Part shown: positions 46,721 through 58,904 of the stretch, one piece after another
Position numbering within the stretch: position 1 is the stretch's first letter
Layout of the letters: each line of letters opens with the position of its first letter
Source: Bactericera cockerelli
Lineage: Eukaryota; Arthropoda; Insecta; Hemiptera; Triozidae
Length of the DNA stretch: 64,000 bases
Reading direction: 5' to 3'
Assembly (NCBI GenBank): GCA_024516035.1
Contig: CM044960.1
Coordinates: forward strand, 20,910,668-20,974,667
Notes under the pieces: model-generated
The model's database searches: none
What the model was told of the DNA's origin: nothing
Seen by the model: only the letters and a program-made list of their open reading frames with translations
Made by a program: the position numbers and the translations under genes

Positions 46721-46746
46721 CCCCCCCCCCCCCCCCCCCCCCCCCC
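46721..46746 (+). repeat. Poly-C homopolymer (26 C)
   Basis: Uninterrupted C run, an i-motif/G4-forming candidate and a likely assembly length artefact. Confidence 0.9.
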
Positions 46747-47429
46747 TTTACCTCCTCATGGCCTCTGTTCTCAATCTCACAACCATTTGTTTAAATTTCC
46801 CTGGAAACAATAAGGTAGCGAATTCACTAAACATTCCCAGTAAATTACAATTTACAATGTAAATATTGTTATATTTATGTGCGAGGGAGAGGGGGAGGGG
46901 GCTGTCAGAATAAATCTCTCCCTTATTTCGAATACAAACAAGGGCCAAAAATTGTACAATGGAGTACATTATAGTGCAGGTAACAGTTTTACAGTGCCGT
47001 GTACAACTGTATACATACATTATTTTAAACATGGCTCACTGGTTCATTCGAGAGGTTACACTGTTCACATGTTTAACACTTTAGAGGAGTTAGAGACATC
47101 AAAGAAAAGACTTTTACTTTATAATTTCTCATCAAAAGATTTAAAGTAATAGGATTTATAGACCTCGTAGGTAAAAAATGCCGCTTCATATGAAGCGGAA
47201 AGTTTGACGGGTTTCTTTTCTTAACCACATAAATACATTGTAGATTCATGTTGATGAATTTTCCACCTTGAATTTTAATCGAAGATAAGAAATAAAGGGG
47301 AAATGGCACTGAAAAAAAAACGAAATTTTTTGGTCGGGTAGTTACCTAAATCATACATACGAGTAAGTATATTTCTATCTGATAGAAGAGGGCCAACCAA
47401 ATCAAGACTTAATATTTTGTCAAAAATAT

Positions 47430-47506
47430 TTGCCACGGTCGGGAATTGATCCACGTCTGAGAGCCTCAGAGACAGGACCACCATCGCCTTGGCCTCAGAG
47501 CCATGC
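47430..47506 (-). repeat. tRNA-like SINE fragment
   Basis: Minus strand shows 'tgaggccaaggcgatgg' (A-box-like) and GGATCAATTCCCGACC (B-box-like). Diverged and without a recognisable body. Confidence 0.4.
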
Positions 47507-47531
47507 TGAAAATACCATTGCCAAAACAAAC

Positions 47532-47944
47532 AAAAAAAAAACACTGCCAATAATTAAGGACACAAAACTTCCTCGTGAATGTTTCACATTGTATACACGT
47601 GATTGTTTCACAATTTTGAGATTTTATACTAAATCACTTGTATCTCCCAAACTGCTTCACCGATGAATTTAAAATGGGACCATCTACAGAACGTCTTCTA
47701 GATGTGTGCAAAATTTCATCAAAATCAGTTCAGTAGTTTCTGAGATTTGCGCGTTACAAGGAATATTTTTAACAGACCGACGCGACGGACCGACAGACGG
47801 ATACAAAACCAAAGTTGTTTAGTAGGTTATGAAACGTCCAGAAATATGAAAAAAATTGAAATCGGAGCAAGAATATATATTTTTTTTTTACAAAAACGAA
47901 CACAATACTTCCGATTTCTAATATTAGAAAATTTTCGGAAGTAA
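47532..47944 (+). repeat. Hairpin-repeat with internal deletion
   Basis: Has the 5' block ('acactgccaat..ttaaggacaca') and the full 3' block with hairpin, but the central ~300 bp are missing; the join lies near 47658 ('cttcaccgatgaattt'). Confidence 0.8.
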
Positions 47945-48464
47945 AATCCCTCCTCTGTTATTTTCTCGCATTTCTCTATGTCATACAGACACTGAACTCT
48001 AGCGGGCGAGTGAAGAAGTAGTGATAACATACGTATCAAATACAGAACAGCTTACGATGAAATTTCTTTCTAGTGCCTACGATAAAAAATATTTTTTTTT
48101 TTTTTGAATTTATTATGTATTGGAGTGATAATTGTTTTGGTTTGAACGTACTTATTAAAAACAAGTACCTACGAATGGAAAAATTAGAACGACTTGTGGA
48201 GAAATGTTATGGTTATCAGTTGAGTTTTGTATTTGTATAGCATAGTAGAATAATAATTATTAATTACTACTATCATACATGTATTAGTATGTAATATATA
48301 TCTTTCGCAGATCTTTTCTACGAACATGGATAGTAAGTAGCATGGTCCCAATTTGGAAGGCAAATTTAAATTTGTTTGAACTCTTGTTGACCCATGAAAT
48401 TTATCATAATAAAAGATAATGTAATAATAAAAGCATACCAGGAAACACATCAGTTCAATTATTT

Positions 48465-48530
48465 TATATTTCAGGGTTTAATAACAGACCAAAGGGCATT
48501 GCTTTTATATTTCACGGTTTAATAACAGAC
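48465..48530 (+). repeat. 38-bp tandem duplication
   Basis: 'tttatatttca.ggtttaataacagacca' occurs twice in direct tandem with one substitution. Confidence 0.8.
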
Positions 48531-50697
48531 CAAGAGAGTGGAAGATGGCCGACCGAATTCCACGGCTCTGGGTCTTGTAACTTTTCAAACTTCAGGGAAC
48601 ATGAAGGCAGAAAATGGAGAAGAGAAGACACGTTTAGAGACTTGGTGAGTGGGACATTCAAGGAAGCTCTAAATAGCGATATGTGGGTTGCAAGAGGGTG
48701 AAGATAATGTCAGAAGATAAATCTGTAGCTAACTTTCGTCTCACGCAGAAGAACTTACCGTTCTGAGCACATTCTTCACTTTCATGTTGAGAGCCATGAG
48801 CAGGTTCTAATCCAAATCCAAATATACTCAGCCAATCATAAGAATGTTATTTAGCTAAAATCACGAAAACCATCACAAATAGAAAATGTGGAATATTTTT
48901 CAAAAACTTCATTATAAAATATTAATAAAAAAAAAAAATTAATTAAAAATACCCAAGCTTCTTTATCTCTTTACCCGACGGTAGTATTTTCTTCAAATTT
49001 ATATCAATTTATTATTTTATTTGAAATATAGTTTTGTTAATTCACTAGATTCAGTTTAATTGTTTACGAATATTATCCTCACAGCCTAAATTTTTGACAC
49101 GAAAAAGTATAACTTGTGGATATTCTCACTGACTGTGGATCGTTTGAAAAGCATGGGTCTACAGGGAGAGATTACACAGGTGATAGTATTACACAGGTGA
49201 TAGTAGCTGTAATTAGTCTCCTACATGTCGCACAATATGATCATCAGTACACAGAGATACCAGTTAACACAGGGATATAAACAGGTGCAGCACAAGGCTT
49301 TACAAAATAATTTGTTAGAGAGATAAGAGTAAAGTAATGAAAAAATTAACTCATGTGTATGATATTGATATAATTTGACAAGACCTTCTATTAAGCAAAT
49401 TCATGAGAAATTGTAAGTTTTAGAGCCAACCAAGACACATTGTACTGTTATATCGGCCATCGTCACAAAGTTATGCTCATACTTCATTGCATACTTTACA
49501 GTTCAGCAAAATCTCAATACTGCTTGTTAACGTACTTCTCCGACTATATGAATCAGTATAGGAGATTAGAGGTACATATACATTATACTATACACTTATA
49601 CAGTTACTACAAAATATTACTACAACGCTCGTAAAGCAAACAATAGACATTGAATAGAGTCTAGACTTTAAAATTCAATAAAAACAACGTTCCATGACAT
49701 ACTTATTGTGAGGTTCTATTTTTTGTCGGTTTAGAGTTAGACAAATGATATGTATAAAAAGCAAGGTTCCCTCCCTGTTCCATGACATGATGTGAATTTC
49801 TATTGTACCTACATATGTCGTATGAATTTTAACCTCACCCAAAATAACTGAAATAACATCGGTAAGTGAAATTCTAGTACAAAACTGGATGAACTTGAAA
49901 ATTTGAAAACGTTAGAACAAAACCGCGCAATCAGTATGGCAACGTAAGTACCCAATCAGCAGGAACGAATTGGAGACACATACAAAATGTATTACAAGAG
50001 AATAAGTGAATAATTAGTGCTAAATGATTAGATGCTCTAAAGATACACATAAAAAATAAAAAGCGAGAACAATAAAGCTATTAAATGTGTGTGTTCACCG
50101 TACACTGTAGTACAGTAGTACACCATGTAAACTTCAGTACAAATAAATACTCTAATAGGAAGATTTATTTTTTCTCCATCATTATTATTATTATTCATTG
50201 TACATTTAGCTAGGCTGAAATCGATAAGCACGTTCTAAGCTTCGTTTAAATAAATCAATTATTATACAACTATTCACAAAGGCTACACTTGTCTACCACG
50301 GGCTACCTACCAGTGCCTCTGTTGATTTTGTCTTAGACCCTCCTCCCGGAAACAAAATCAATGCATGTCACTATATTCTCTAGTATTAAGCTCCATGACT
50401 CATGAATTATTTCCCAGACAGCATGACGACGACGGTGAACAACTCCACAGCAATACCCTGCGTCCTTTTCTGTAGAAAATTAAGTATGTCCTGTATGTAA
50501 ATCAATATTTTTCAATTTTCCATTTACAAAATATGATAACACATACTGGGTGGGTGTCGAGAATGATGCGTAGTTGCGTAGGTAGTTGTTAAAATTAATA
50601 CTGTACAATGTACATCAAGAAATGAGTACCTATGAGGGAAGATTTGTATTTGTTTGTATTTTGACATTTTCATGTCTTTGCTCTGGCACATAACCAA

Positions 50698-50890
50698 AAT
50701 TATGTAACGAAATTATGTGACGAAATTATGTAACGAAATTATGTGACGAAATTATGTAACGAAATTATGTAACGAAATATTAAATTATAAAAAAGAGAAG
50801 AGAAAAAGTATGTGTCATGCGCACAATAACGAAATATTAAATTATAAAAAGAGAGAAGAGAAAAAGTATGTGTCATGCGCACAATACGAA
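50698..50890 (+). repeat. 'acgaaattatgt' and 53-bp tandem repeats
   Basis: Six 13-14-bp units of 'aacgaaattatgt/gacgaaattatgt', then two copies of a longer unit 'aacgaaatattaaattataaa...gtatgtgtcatgcgcacaat'. Confidence 0.9.
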
Positions 50891-52866
50891 ATTTGGTCAG
50901 TTAAGTTTTAGACCTTGAATAGTAAAGATGAAAAGTCCCAATGGTTGCAGACTCGTATGCAAGCGTTTTTTTTTTTCTACTTTGTACTTGGGTGTCCGAG
51001 GTCCACTCATAAAATGATTAGCTGTTTTAATGTGAACAGCGACCAGTGGCGGAATTATATTTCTTATAGGTCTTGTTGTATAAATAGACAATTCGGACCT
51101 TATTAGTAGTTTATTTACAAAATGATGATCATTATTTCTATTCAAAATCTATAAGTTTTGAATGCACATATATTAATTGGATACTAAAAATAGAAAATCA
51201 ATACCTCTGATAAAATACACTATTATGTAGGTATATAGCAATTAAGCTACTTTAGGAACTGATAAACAAAATGAAGAGCGAGAGGAAACACTGCTATCTT
51301 TCACCAGACATATGTACAAATTGTACATAGGTAGACACATCCTCAATACAGACAGGGTTCAACAATACTGAAAATCAGCTTTGTGCTATTCAAGTCAAAA
51401 CATAAGCTATACAAAGCAATTAAAATCCCGAAAATACATGACGTGTTTTACAACTCAACTCTTTGTACTGCTAACAATGTACTGTTACGGTTTTAAATTT
51501 TCAACCGTCGCAAATTACAGCAAAACGACTAGTGAAAACACGAAATTTATATGCACAAGGACTGACAGAATGAAACATACATGGAACAAGGGACAAAGGG
51601 ATAAAAAGGTTCAATGCTTGGCAAACGGAATGAAATAATGACAGGGGAGGTTGGCAAACGGAATCAACCTCCCCTGTCATTATTGCATCCATCTACTGAA
51701 CCATTTTACTATCACGCAATTCGTTAAATTTACCAATTCACAAATCTCGTTTAAATTCTCACAATGACGAGTGTAACCTGTAACGTGTAACACCCTGTAG
51801 AAGGAGAAATGCAACACTGTAATGAGTTTGAATGATTATTGTGGTTGGGCACAAGTTTCAATTGCTATCTATTATCACGGGACGTCGCGGCGTCGGTTTT
51901 TTTTTTTACGGCGGAGGGGGTGAAAACTTAACCTCACTTAGCCTGAGTAGTATGGGAACACCAGGAGTAAATTATTGATGTTAGAACAAGACAATTTGTC
52001 AGAAAACTCCACATAAATATAATTATTATTTATTTGTGAACTCTGTATTTATTCAGAACTGCAGCAGATATGAATATTACAAAATGTACAAGGTGTTTTT
52101 TATTTAACTTACCACCCCTAAAAACTCACTATAAGAAATAAAAATAACAGATGGACCCCAAAAACTATTAGACATAACAGAAAGAGACCCTAAATTCAGG
52201 AGGTTACAAGACCCATGAAAAAAAAAGAAAAATGAAATTAGATCATAACAAATTTACTTGAATAAGAACTACCTATTTACATTTCAATGTCTTCAGAAGT
52301 AGTACCTACACTCAGAAGTAACAATAAAAGTAAAATTTCTTAGAAGCAATTAGAGCTTTTACATTAAGGTGAAGAGCGAACATTTTGAACAATACCTAGG
52401 TAGGTACTCAGTCAGAAATCAGAAGAAAAAGCAATAGGTACAGGTACATATTCGATATAAAAATGTATATATGTCAAATTAAAATGAATTGAACGGGGGA
52501 CGAAAAAACGAAGCGGAGGAGGAATGCAGAGGTAGAAGAAAGCTTTTCAATTTTTGCTTTCTACGTTGGAATACATATTATATTATGAGAGTAGGACTTC
52601 CCAAAATCAAAATTTGGATATCTTATAATGAAAATTAAAGCATGGTGCTGGCAAGGCAGTTGATGGCAGTTAAAGCGGGTTAGTGCCAAAGAAAAGAAAT
52701 AGAAATAAATAAAATAATAACCTGGTGTGATCATCACACAAACATTCCTTATCCCATAAAAACAATTAAATTCCGTCACTGATGACAATATTGACGGCTT
52801 TTTGATGTCGGTGAATAACGTTTCAGATATCAAAAAAATAGTGTAGTTAACCCATTTATCTACTTT

Positions 52867-53578
52867 TACTTCCGAGAAATTTCTAATATTAGAAATCGGA
52901 AGTATTGTGTTCGTTTTTGTAAAAAAAAATATTTTTTTGCTCCGATTTCAAAAAATTTCATATTTCTGGACGTTTCATAACCTACTGAGTAAATTTGGTT
53001 TTGTGTCTGTCTGTCGGTCTGTCGGTCTGTTAAAACGATTCCTTGTAACGCGCAAATCTCAGAAACTACTCGACCAATTTTGATGAAATTTTGCACACAT
53101 ATAGGAGACGTTCTGTAGATGGTCCCGTTTTAAATTCATCGAATTCATACTAGCGGTTCTGGGTGAAAGAGACCATGCGCCTGACAACTAACTTTTTACT
53201 TAAACGCTTATATCTCGTGAACGGTACACCCGATTTCAATGAAATTTTGTAAGAATATGCATATTATTGTTCTACATAGGTTATTTATATTTATTTTTAA
53301 ATTAAGTATAATTTGACTTTGATATTTAAGAAAATCCGAAATTTTTTACAAAAAAGTAAAAAAATAAAGACCACGACTTGCCGATACAGAATTTTTTGTG
53401 GAATTTAGAATGTAGAAAAAATGATATTCTACCATATAAAACAAATTTGAAGAAAATCGGTTGAGCCGTTTTGGAGATACAAGTAATTTTCTATAAAATC
53501 TCAAAATTGGCACGTGTTTACAATGTGAAGCAATCACGAGGAAGTATTGTGTCCATAATTGGCAGTGTTTTTTTTAAA
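52867..53578 (-). repeat. Dispersed hairpin-repeat, near-complete minus copy
   Basis: 712 bp in reverse orientation. Begins with the hairpin 'cttccgagaaatttctaatattagaaatcggaag' region and ends 'ccataattggcagtgttttttt'. Best-preserved copy for defining the family boundaries. Confidence 0.82.
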
Positions 53579-54234
53579 TGAAAACTGTTTTTTAAAGTTT
53601 CTAGCTTAAACCGTTCTTGAAATTTTATCTCGTTTTCAGACACACACGGACTAACGACTGAAACTTTGTATTTAGGCTTTGAGGACCCTAAAAGGTGTTC
53701 TGGTTTTGAAAACTGACTTTCGAAAATATTGGATGATTTGATTACTTTCCTTTCTAAAGTATAAGGAAAGCAAAATGAAAGAACTTGATAATCTAATAGT
53801 GATCAGTGGATCCATCCCTCTCAAATTCACGGTATCTATTTAGAGGCCACCTCAAATAAAATTGAAACCCGCTGCTTTCAAAAGCTTTTATAGAACAGCA
53901 TTGTATTTTCATCAAGACAAAACGTGAAGTTGCAGAAGAATTTTTTGTAAGAATGAAAAATGCTACTTTCGATAAAAAGAACATTTTCATACAAGAGAAG
54001 TTAAAAGGACAGGAATGTTATAATAGCAGAATTTCTTAATTTTATGCATTCTGTAATTACTAGAAGTCGTGGGTCCGCTTGGGTTTCTAGATGCTCGGTA
54101 GTGTGGCAGGCCAAGTTCTAGGCTAATTTCACCTAGTGTGTCTCTATTACATGAAACGATTCAATGTGTTTTTAACCAACCACCTCCGTTATAATGTAAC
54201 CTTAAATTGTGAACTTCTGCATATTAAACATTTA

Positions 54235-55129
54235 TACAGGGTCTTCATAAAGTCTCACCCAGGCCTAGGTTTCTCGAAAACGACTCAGAATATCAAAAAA
54301 ACGCAAAAACCCGTATTCCTTTATATTTAGGGGGATTGATTTTCAGCCAAAAAAATTTTGCCTACACGGCCCCAGTCAGGCTGGGCATGGACCAACTTTA
54401 AAATCTTAAATAGAATGGTATGTCTTGTGGCATATTGTTTTAAAGGTCTTATTGAGAGAAGTTCATTACAATAAATTTCAGTGTGCTACGACTTACCATT
54501 CTCGAGATACAGGGTCGGACGTCCTGCGTAATATCCCTATATTTTGACCTATAAGTCGTTAACCGTAAATTATGGAGAAAATTTTTTTGATAATAATAAC
54601 TCCTTATAGCAAGAACTTTCGAACAAGTTAAAATTTGATTTGTTTTTCGTTAAAATTTTTTCGACTGTTCGTCCGGCTGGCTGACGAAACCGACCAGAAA
54701 CTAACATCAACAGAGTATGTCGAGTTATAACTTGTTCGAAAAGTCTCATCATAAGGAGTTATTATTACCAGGAAAAATTTTCTCCATAATTTACGGTTAT
54801 CGCGTTATAGGTCAAAATATATGGATATTACGCAGGACGTCCGACCCTGTATCTCGAGAACGGTAAGTCGTAGCACACTGAAATTTATTGTAATGAACTT
54901 CTCTCAATAAGACCTTTAAAACAATATGCCACAAGACATACCATTCTATTTAAGATTTTAAAGTTGGTCCATGCCCATGCCCAGCCTGACTGGGGCCGTG
55001 TAGGCAAAATTTTTTTGGCTGAAAATCAATCCCCCTAAATATAAAGGAATACGGGTTTTTGCGTTTTTTGATATTCTGAGTCGTTTTCGAGAAACCTAGG
55101 CCTGGGTGAGACTTTATGAAGACCCTGTA
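54235..55129. mobile_element. 895-bp foldback element (inverted arms ~400 bp)
   Basis: Arms 54235-54630 and 54727-55129 are nearly perfect reverse complements around a ~96-bp loop. Ends read TACAGGGTCTTCATAAAGTC inward; TA lies outside each end (54233-54234, 55130-55131). No protein-coding sequence. Differences include a 6-bp duplication (catgcc) in the right arm. Either a foldback MITE of a TA-targeting family, or a snap-back inversion product. Confidence 0.85.
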
Positions 55130-56764
55130 TAGGTAACTTTTACCATAATGAGATCTTAATTTTCAGGGACTTTCAAGTTTAAGATACATATTTAAAAATT
55201 GTCAGTTTAAAAATTGATTCGTTGACTTCAAAATTATGGGAAACTTCCCGGCGCGACGGAGTAGAAACTTGGTGCGAAGGAAATTAATGAATGCGGCAGC
55301 ATCCTTGGCTCATTACCAGATGCTGGTCAGATGAAGGAAATTTTTACATATAAAAAATGTTATCATCTTGTTGATAAAAAAAAAAATGAATTTAATAATC
55401 AACTACGAAAGCTGCTACTTTTAAATATGAACGTCCCCTCAAAGCCTCAAACGTATCGATCATATCGCATTCTGAGTTCATCATCACCATCATCCCTGAA
55501 TATAATTATGTAATAATTAGAAGGTGTCCACTGTGTCCAGAGAACAAAGATTTTTTTCTTCTTCCATTCATTTAACCCATAAAAAAAGGAGACATCCCAG
55601 GTCCCAGGTATCTATTAGCTCTAACACAGAACTTGGTCGCCGCAAAGGTTTTTGCTCATGACTTTTTAATTTATACACCAGGAAACATTAATATTCCGCT
55701 CTTAAGCGGGATGAGACAGAGTAAATTAAGAAGTATTGTAAAATTGAACTTTCCCAGGCGTATTGAAAAAAGTATTTTATTGCATATAAAAACTATTTTT
55801 TTGTTGTTGTAATTTTCTACTTTCTGCAATTGAAAATAGTATGACTGTTCAACCGACGCACAGTGGGGTATTTGCCTTCAAAAGTTGCGCAAAACCCTCG
55901 AAAAAAAGAGGCTTAATCTAAATATTTTTTTAAGTAATGTATTTCAGAAGAGAATATGTGATAAAACCCAAAAAGAATTTTTTTTTTTTTTTTTAAGGAT
56001 GAGTGTTTCACAGCCGTTTTTATTTCGTAGCCATGAAACAGGATTTTGATAACTCATCTTGGGTAAGTACAGTAGATGCTTGAAGTCACGTGACTTGTCA
56101 AGCTTACGTCACAACATACAGCTGCTTTCATGTCTGATTTTAAATGAATGAAATTTTAGGTCTATCAGTTATTTATTGATAGCAGTGATGGTTTATATTT
56201 AATGAGGAGGACATCGGCATAACGTATGTGTAATTTGTTTTTCTAATTTATTATTTTAAGTGTGTTTTTCAGGACGTTCAACTTGACCCTCTTCTGTCTT
56301 AAATTAACGATTTTTTTTCGAAACAATGGAAAAAAAGTTAGAGAATATACCTTGATCAAGCAGTTTTGATAACTTTTTCTAATACTTTGAAGTGTTTGCT
56401 ATTATACCTAAAAAGAAAATCTTGCAGTTTTATTGCACTTGTAGGAGTTTTTGAAACTTGAACTTGAAAATTCGGTAATTTTTTATAGTGAGCCAATATA
56501 ATTATTACACACCATAAATTTATACACCATAAATTTCGTTACAAACAATTTTTCACCCCTTTATTGTATTTAATAATAAATAAATGTACTTCTTTGTATT
56601 ATTATGTCAAAATTTCAGTGGGTAGCGCAGAATTATATGACATTTCCGTATAATTAATGTCCTAGAATCTATTTTGCCCATAACTCCGCCACTGGTCACT
56701 GCTCACATTACAGCAGCTCATTTCTCCTCACAACTCACGAGGTATGAGTAGACCCTGGTCATTC

Positions 56765-56850
56765 AAATAAAGAGCAGGGAAATTCCCGCCCTTCTATGGA
56801 TCGAACTCAGGTGAAAGCCTAGTGCGCCACACCACTCGGCAACAATAACT
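56765..56850 (-). repeat. tRNA-derived SINE (minus)
   Basis: Minus strand: 'gttgccgagtggtgtggcgcactaggctttcac' (Ser/Leu-like A box) and GAGTTCGATCC (B box), then 'atagaagggcgggaa'. Confidence 0.6.
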
Positions 56851-56966
56851 TCTTTTTGCATTTAAAACATTGATGTTTTCTTCAAATTAAATACATTAAG
56901 TAATTCCTATAAATGGATGAAATAATATAATATTTTATTATAATATAATTATTCCTTTTATTACTA

Positions 56967-57045
56967 GGAATCGTGCTCGAATGGTGGAACGCATTAGCAT
57001 TGCACGCATGGTAACCTAGGTTCGAATCTCAGTGGAGTTGATGTT
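56967..57045 (+). repeat. tRNA-derived SINE (plus)
   Basis: 'gtgctcgaatggtggaacgcattag' (A-box-like) and GGTTCGAATCTCAG (B box) spaced as in a tRNA. No acceptor stem closes. Confidence 0.6.
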
Positions 57046-57329
57046 TTTTGGTTGTGTTTTTTTTTCGGAAATTTTCGGTATTTGTACCTCGTGAGGAAAA
57101 ATTAGTAGCTTTTTTAATTTGGCAGTGTTATGGGAAAATAGGATATAAGCACAAAAAACGATGAGGTAAAAAGCCTTGTAACTCCGCGCTACCCACAAAA
57201 ATTTATGTGATTTATCATGAAAAATACTTCAGTACACATTGAAAGGCTTTCCTATTACAATTACAAGTTTTTGAATCTAAAAAAATAGTTTTGCGCAACT
57301 TTTGAAGGCAAATACCCCACTGTGCGACG

Positions 57330-57535
57330 GCGACGTCAGTAGCTCCGATAAGGCGGCGGACTCGTAACCCGAGGTCGCTGGTTCGAGTCCCAAGTTCAGC
57401 AAAGATCTAGTAGTTTGTAAAGTATGTAATTAAAGTAAAGATCTAGTAGTAGATCTATCAACTAGTAAAGCTAGTTTGAGTAGTCGTGACATCACCTTTT
57501 AATTTGATCAAATAATAATCTGTTTGAAAACAGGA
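57330..57535 (+). repeat. tRNA-derived SINE abutting the Transib-like element
   Basis: 'gcgacgtcagtagctccgataaggcggcggactcgtaacccgaggtcgctggttcgagtccc' then 'aagttcagcaaagatctagtag...gtttgagtagtcgtgacatcac'. Same family as 12.6 and 39.1 kb, with a duplicated 'agatctagtag' segment. The CGACG duplication of the Transib-like element falls at its 5' edge. Confidence 0.8.
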
Positions 57536-57899
57536 TAAAGCCTCGGGCTATATACTGTCCCAGGCGTCATGTTCTGCCTACGAGTAGAAGAGAACTTCAA
57601 CTCGGTGATTTGAAAAAAGGTCATACTTCACAATGGTTAGCATTAAGAATAGTAGCAAGTTCAATATTCACACAAGTAAGTTTCCAGAATTATCTAGTTT
57701 ACCTGAATTGAAGAAATGATTTTTATACGGTTAGAAAAGATTGGTTTCATGCTGGCCAAACAATGTACATACATAGTTATTTTAACTAGCCCCTTAAACA
57801 CAAAAAAATTCATTTCATAAGGTCATTTTAAACAAAAAACCCAACAAACATCACAACACAACGAAATTTAGAGTATACCTAAGAACTAAATTAATAAAG

Positions 57900-58860
57900 T
57901 TACACTGATTGCCAAAATTTTCCTTGCTGGATGGACACAAGTGTTCAAAATTTTTCTTGCTTATGTTCAAAATTCTACTTGCTGATGCTCAAAATTCTAT
58001 GTGCTGATGTACAAAATTCTACTTGCTGATATTCAAAATTCTCCTTGCTGATGTTCAAAATTCCATTTGCTGAAGTTCCAAATTCTATGTGCTGAAGTTC
58101 AAAATTACATGTGCTGAAATTAAAAATTCATTGTGCTGATGTTCAAAATTACATGTGCCGAAGTTCAAAATTCCATGTGCTGATGTTCAAAATTTCACTA
58201 GCTGATGTTCAAAATTTTCCTTGCTGATGTTCAAAATTCCATGTGCTAAAGTTCAAAATTCCATGTTGATGTTCAAAATTCCACTTGCTGATGTTCCAAA
58301 TTCCACTTGCTGATGTTCAAAATTCCACTTGCTGATGTTCAAAATTCCATGTGCTGATGTTCAAAATTCCACTTGCTGATGTTCAAAATTCCATGTGCTG
58401 ATGTTCAAAATTTCACTTGCTGATGTTCAAAATTTTCCTAGCTGATGTTCAAAATTCCATGTGCTAAAGTTCAAAATTCCATGTTGATGTTCAAAATTCC
58501 ACTTGCTGATGTTCCAAATTCCACTTGCTGATGTTCAAAATTCCACTTGCTGATGTTCAAAATTCCATGTGCTGATGTTCAAAATTTCACTTGCTGATGT
58601 TCAAAATTCCATGTGCTGATGTTCAAAATTCCATTTGCTGATGTTCAAAATTTCATTTGCTTAAGTTAGAAATTGCATGTGCTGAAGTTCAAAATTCCAT
58701 GTGCTGATGATCAAAATTCCACTTGCTGATGTTCAAAATTTCATGTGCTGATATTCAAAATTCCATGTGTTGATGTTCAAAATTCCATGTGCTGATGTTC
58801 AAAATTCCATGTGCTGAAGTTCAAAATTCCTTGTGCTGATGTTCAAAATTCTTTGTGAAG
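57900..58860 (+). repeat. 23-bp satellite/minisatellite, ~41 units
   Basis: Unit 'ttgctgatgttcaaaattccact', with alternating cacttg/catgtg variants. A higher-order period of 218 bp is seen: 'gtgctaaagttcaaaattccatgttgatg' at about 58243 recurs at 58461. No spacers, so not a CRISPR array; no coding potential. Confidence 0.95.
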
Positions 58861-58904
58861 ACACTGAGTTTCAAAATTTGTAGTTATGATGACACTGCTT
58901 GGCA

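Larger units (their letters stand above)
44776..52866. other. Non-coding stretch 3' of troponin C
   Basis: No gene recognised on either strand. Contents: a 26-C homopolymer (46721-46746), a tRNA-like fragment (47430-47506), a shortened hairpin repeat (47532-47944), a 38-bp duplication (48465-48530) and a tandem repeat at 50698-50890. A 'gaccagtggcggaattat' motif near 51042 recurs inverted near 56690. Under the neurobeachin model this is intronic on the minus strand. Confidence 0.55.
56618..57196. mobile_element. Inner inverted-repeat unit within the Transib-like element
   Basis: GTGGGTAGCGCAGAATTA at 56618-56635 is mirrored, with two mismatches, by the reverse complement at 57179-57196. A 'ccgccactggtcactgctcac' stretch inside matches the opposite strand near 51030-51055, so parts are dispersed repeats. 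Possibly a separate insertion; no clear target duplication. Confidence 0.5.
55859..57324. mobile_element. Non-autonomous Transib-like element
   Basis: 1466 bp with 37-bp inverted ends starting CACAGTGGGGTATTTGCC (55859-55895; 57288-57324), flanked by CGACG on both sides (55854-55858, 57325-57329). A 5-bp GC-rich duplication of CGNCG form and ends starting CACARTG are hallmarks of Transib, the superfamily related to RAG1; CACAGTG equals the V(D)J signal heptamer. No transposase frame is visible inside, so it would depend on one elsewhere. It carries an inner inverted-repeat unit (56618-57196) and two tRNA-like SINEs. Confidence 0.8.

Noticed and set aside
57900..58860. Regular short repeats resembling a CRISPR array
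   Set aside because: Units of 23 bp are directly abutting with no unique spacers, in an animal genome.
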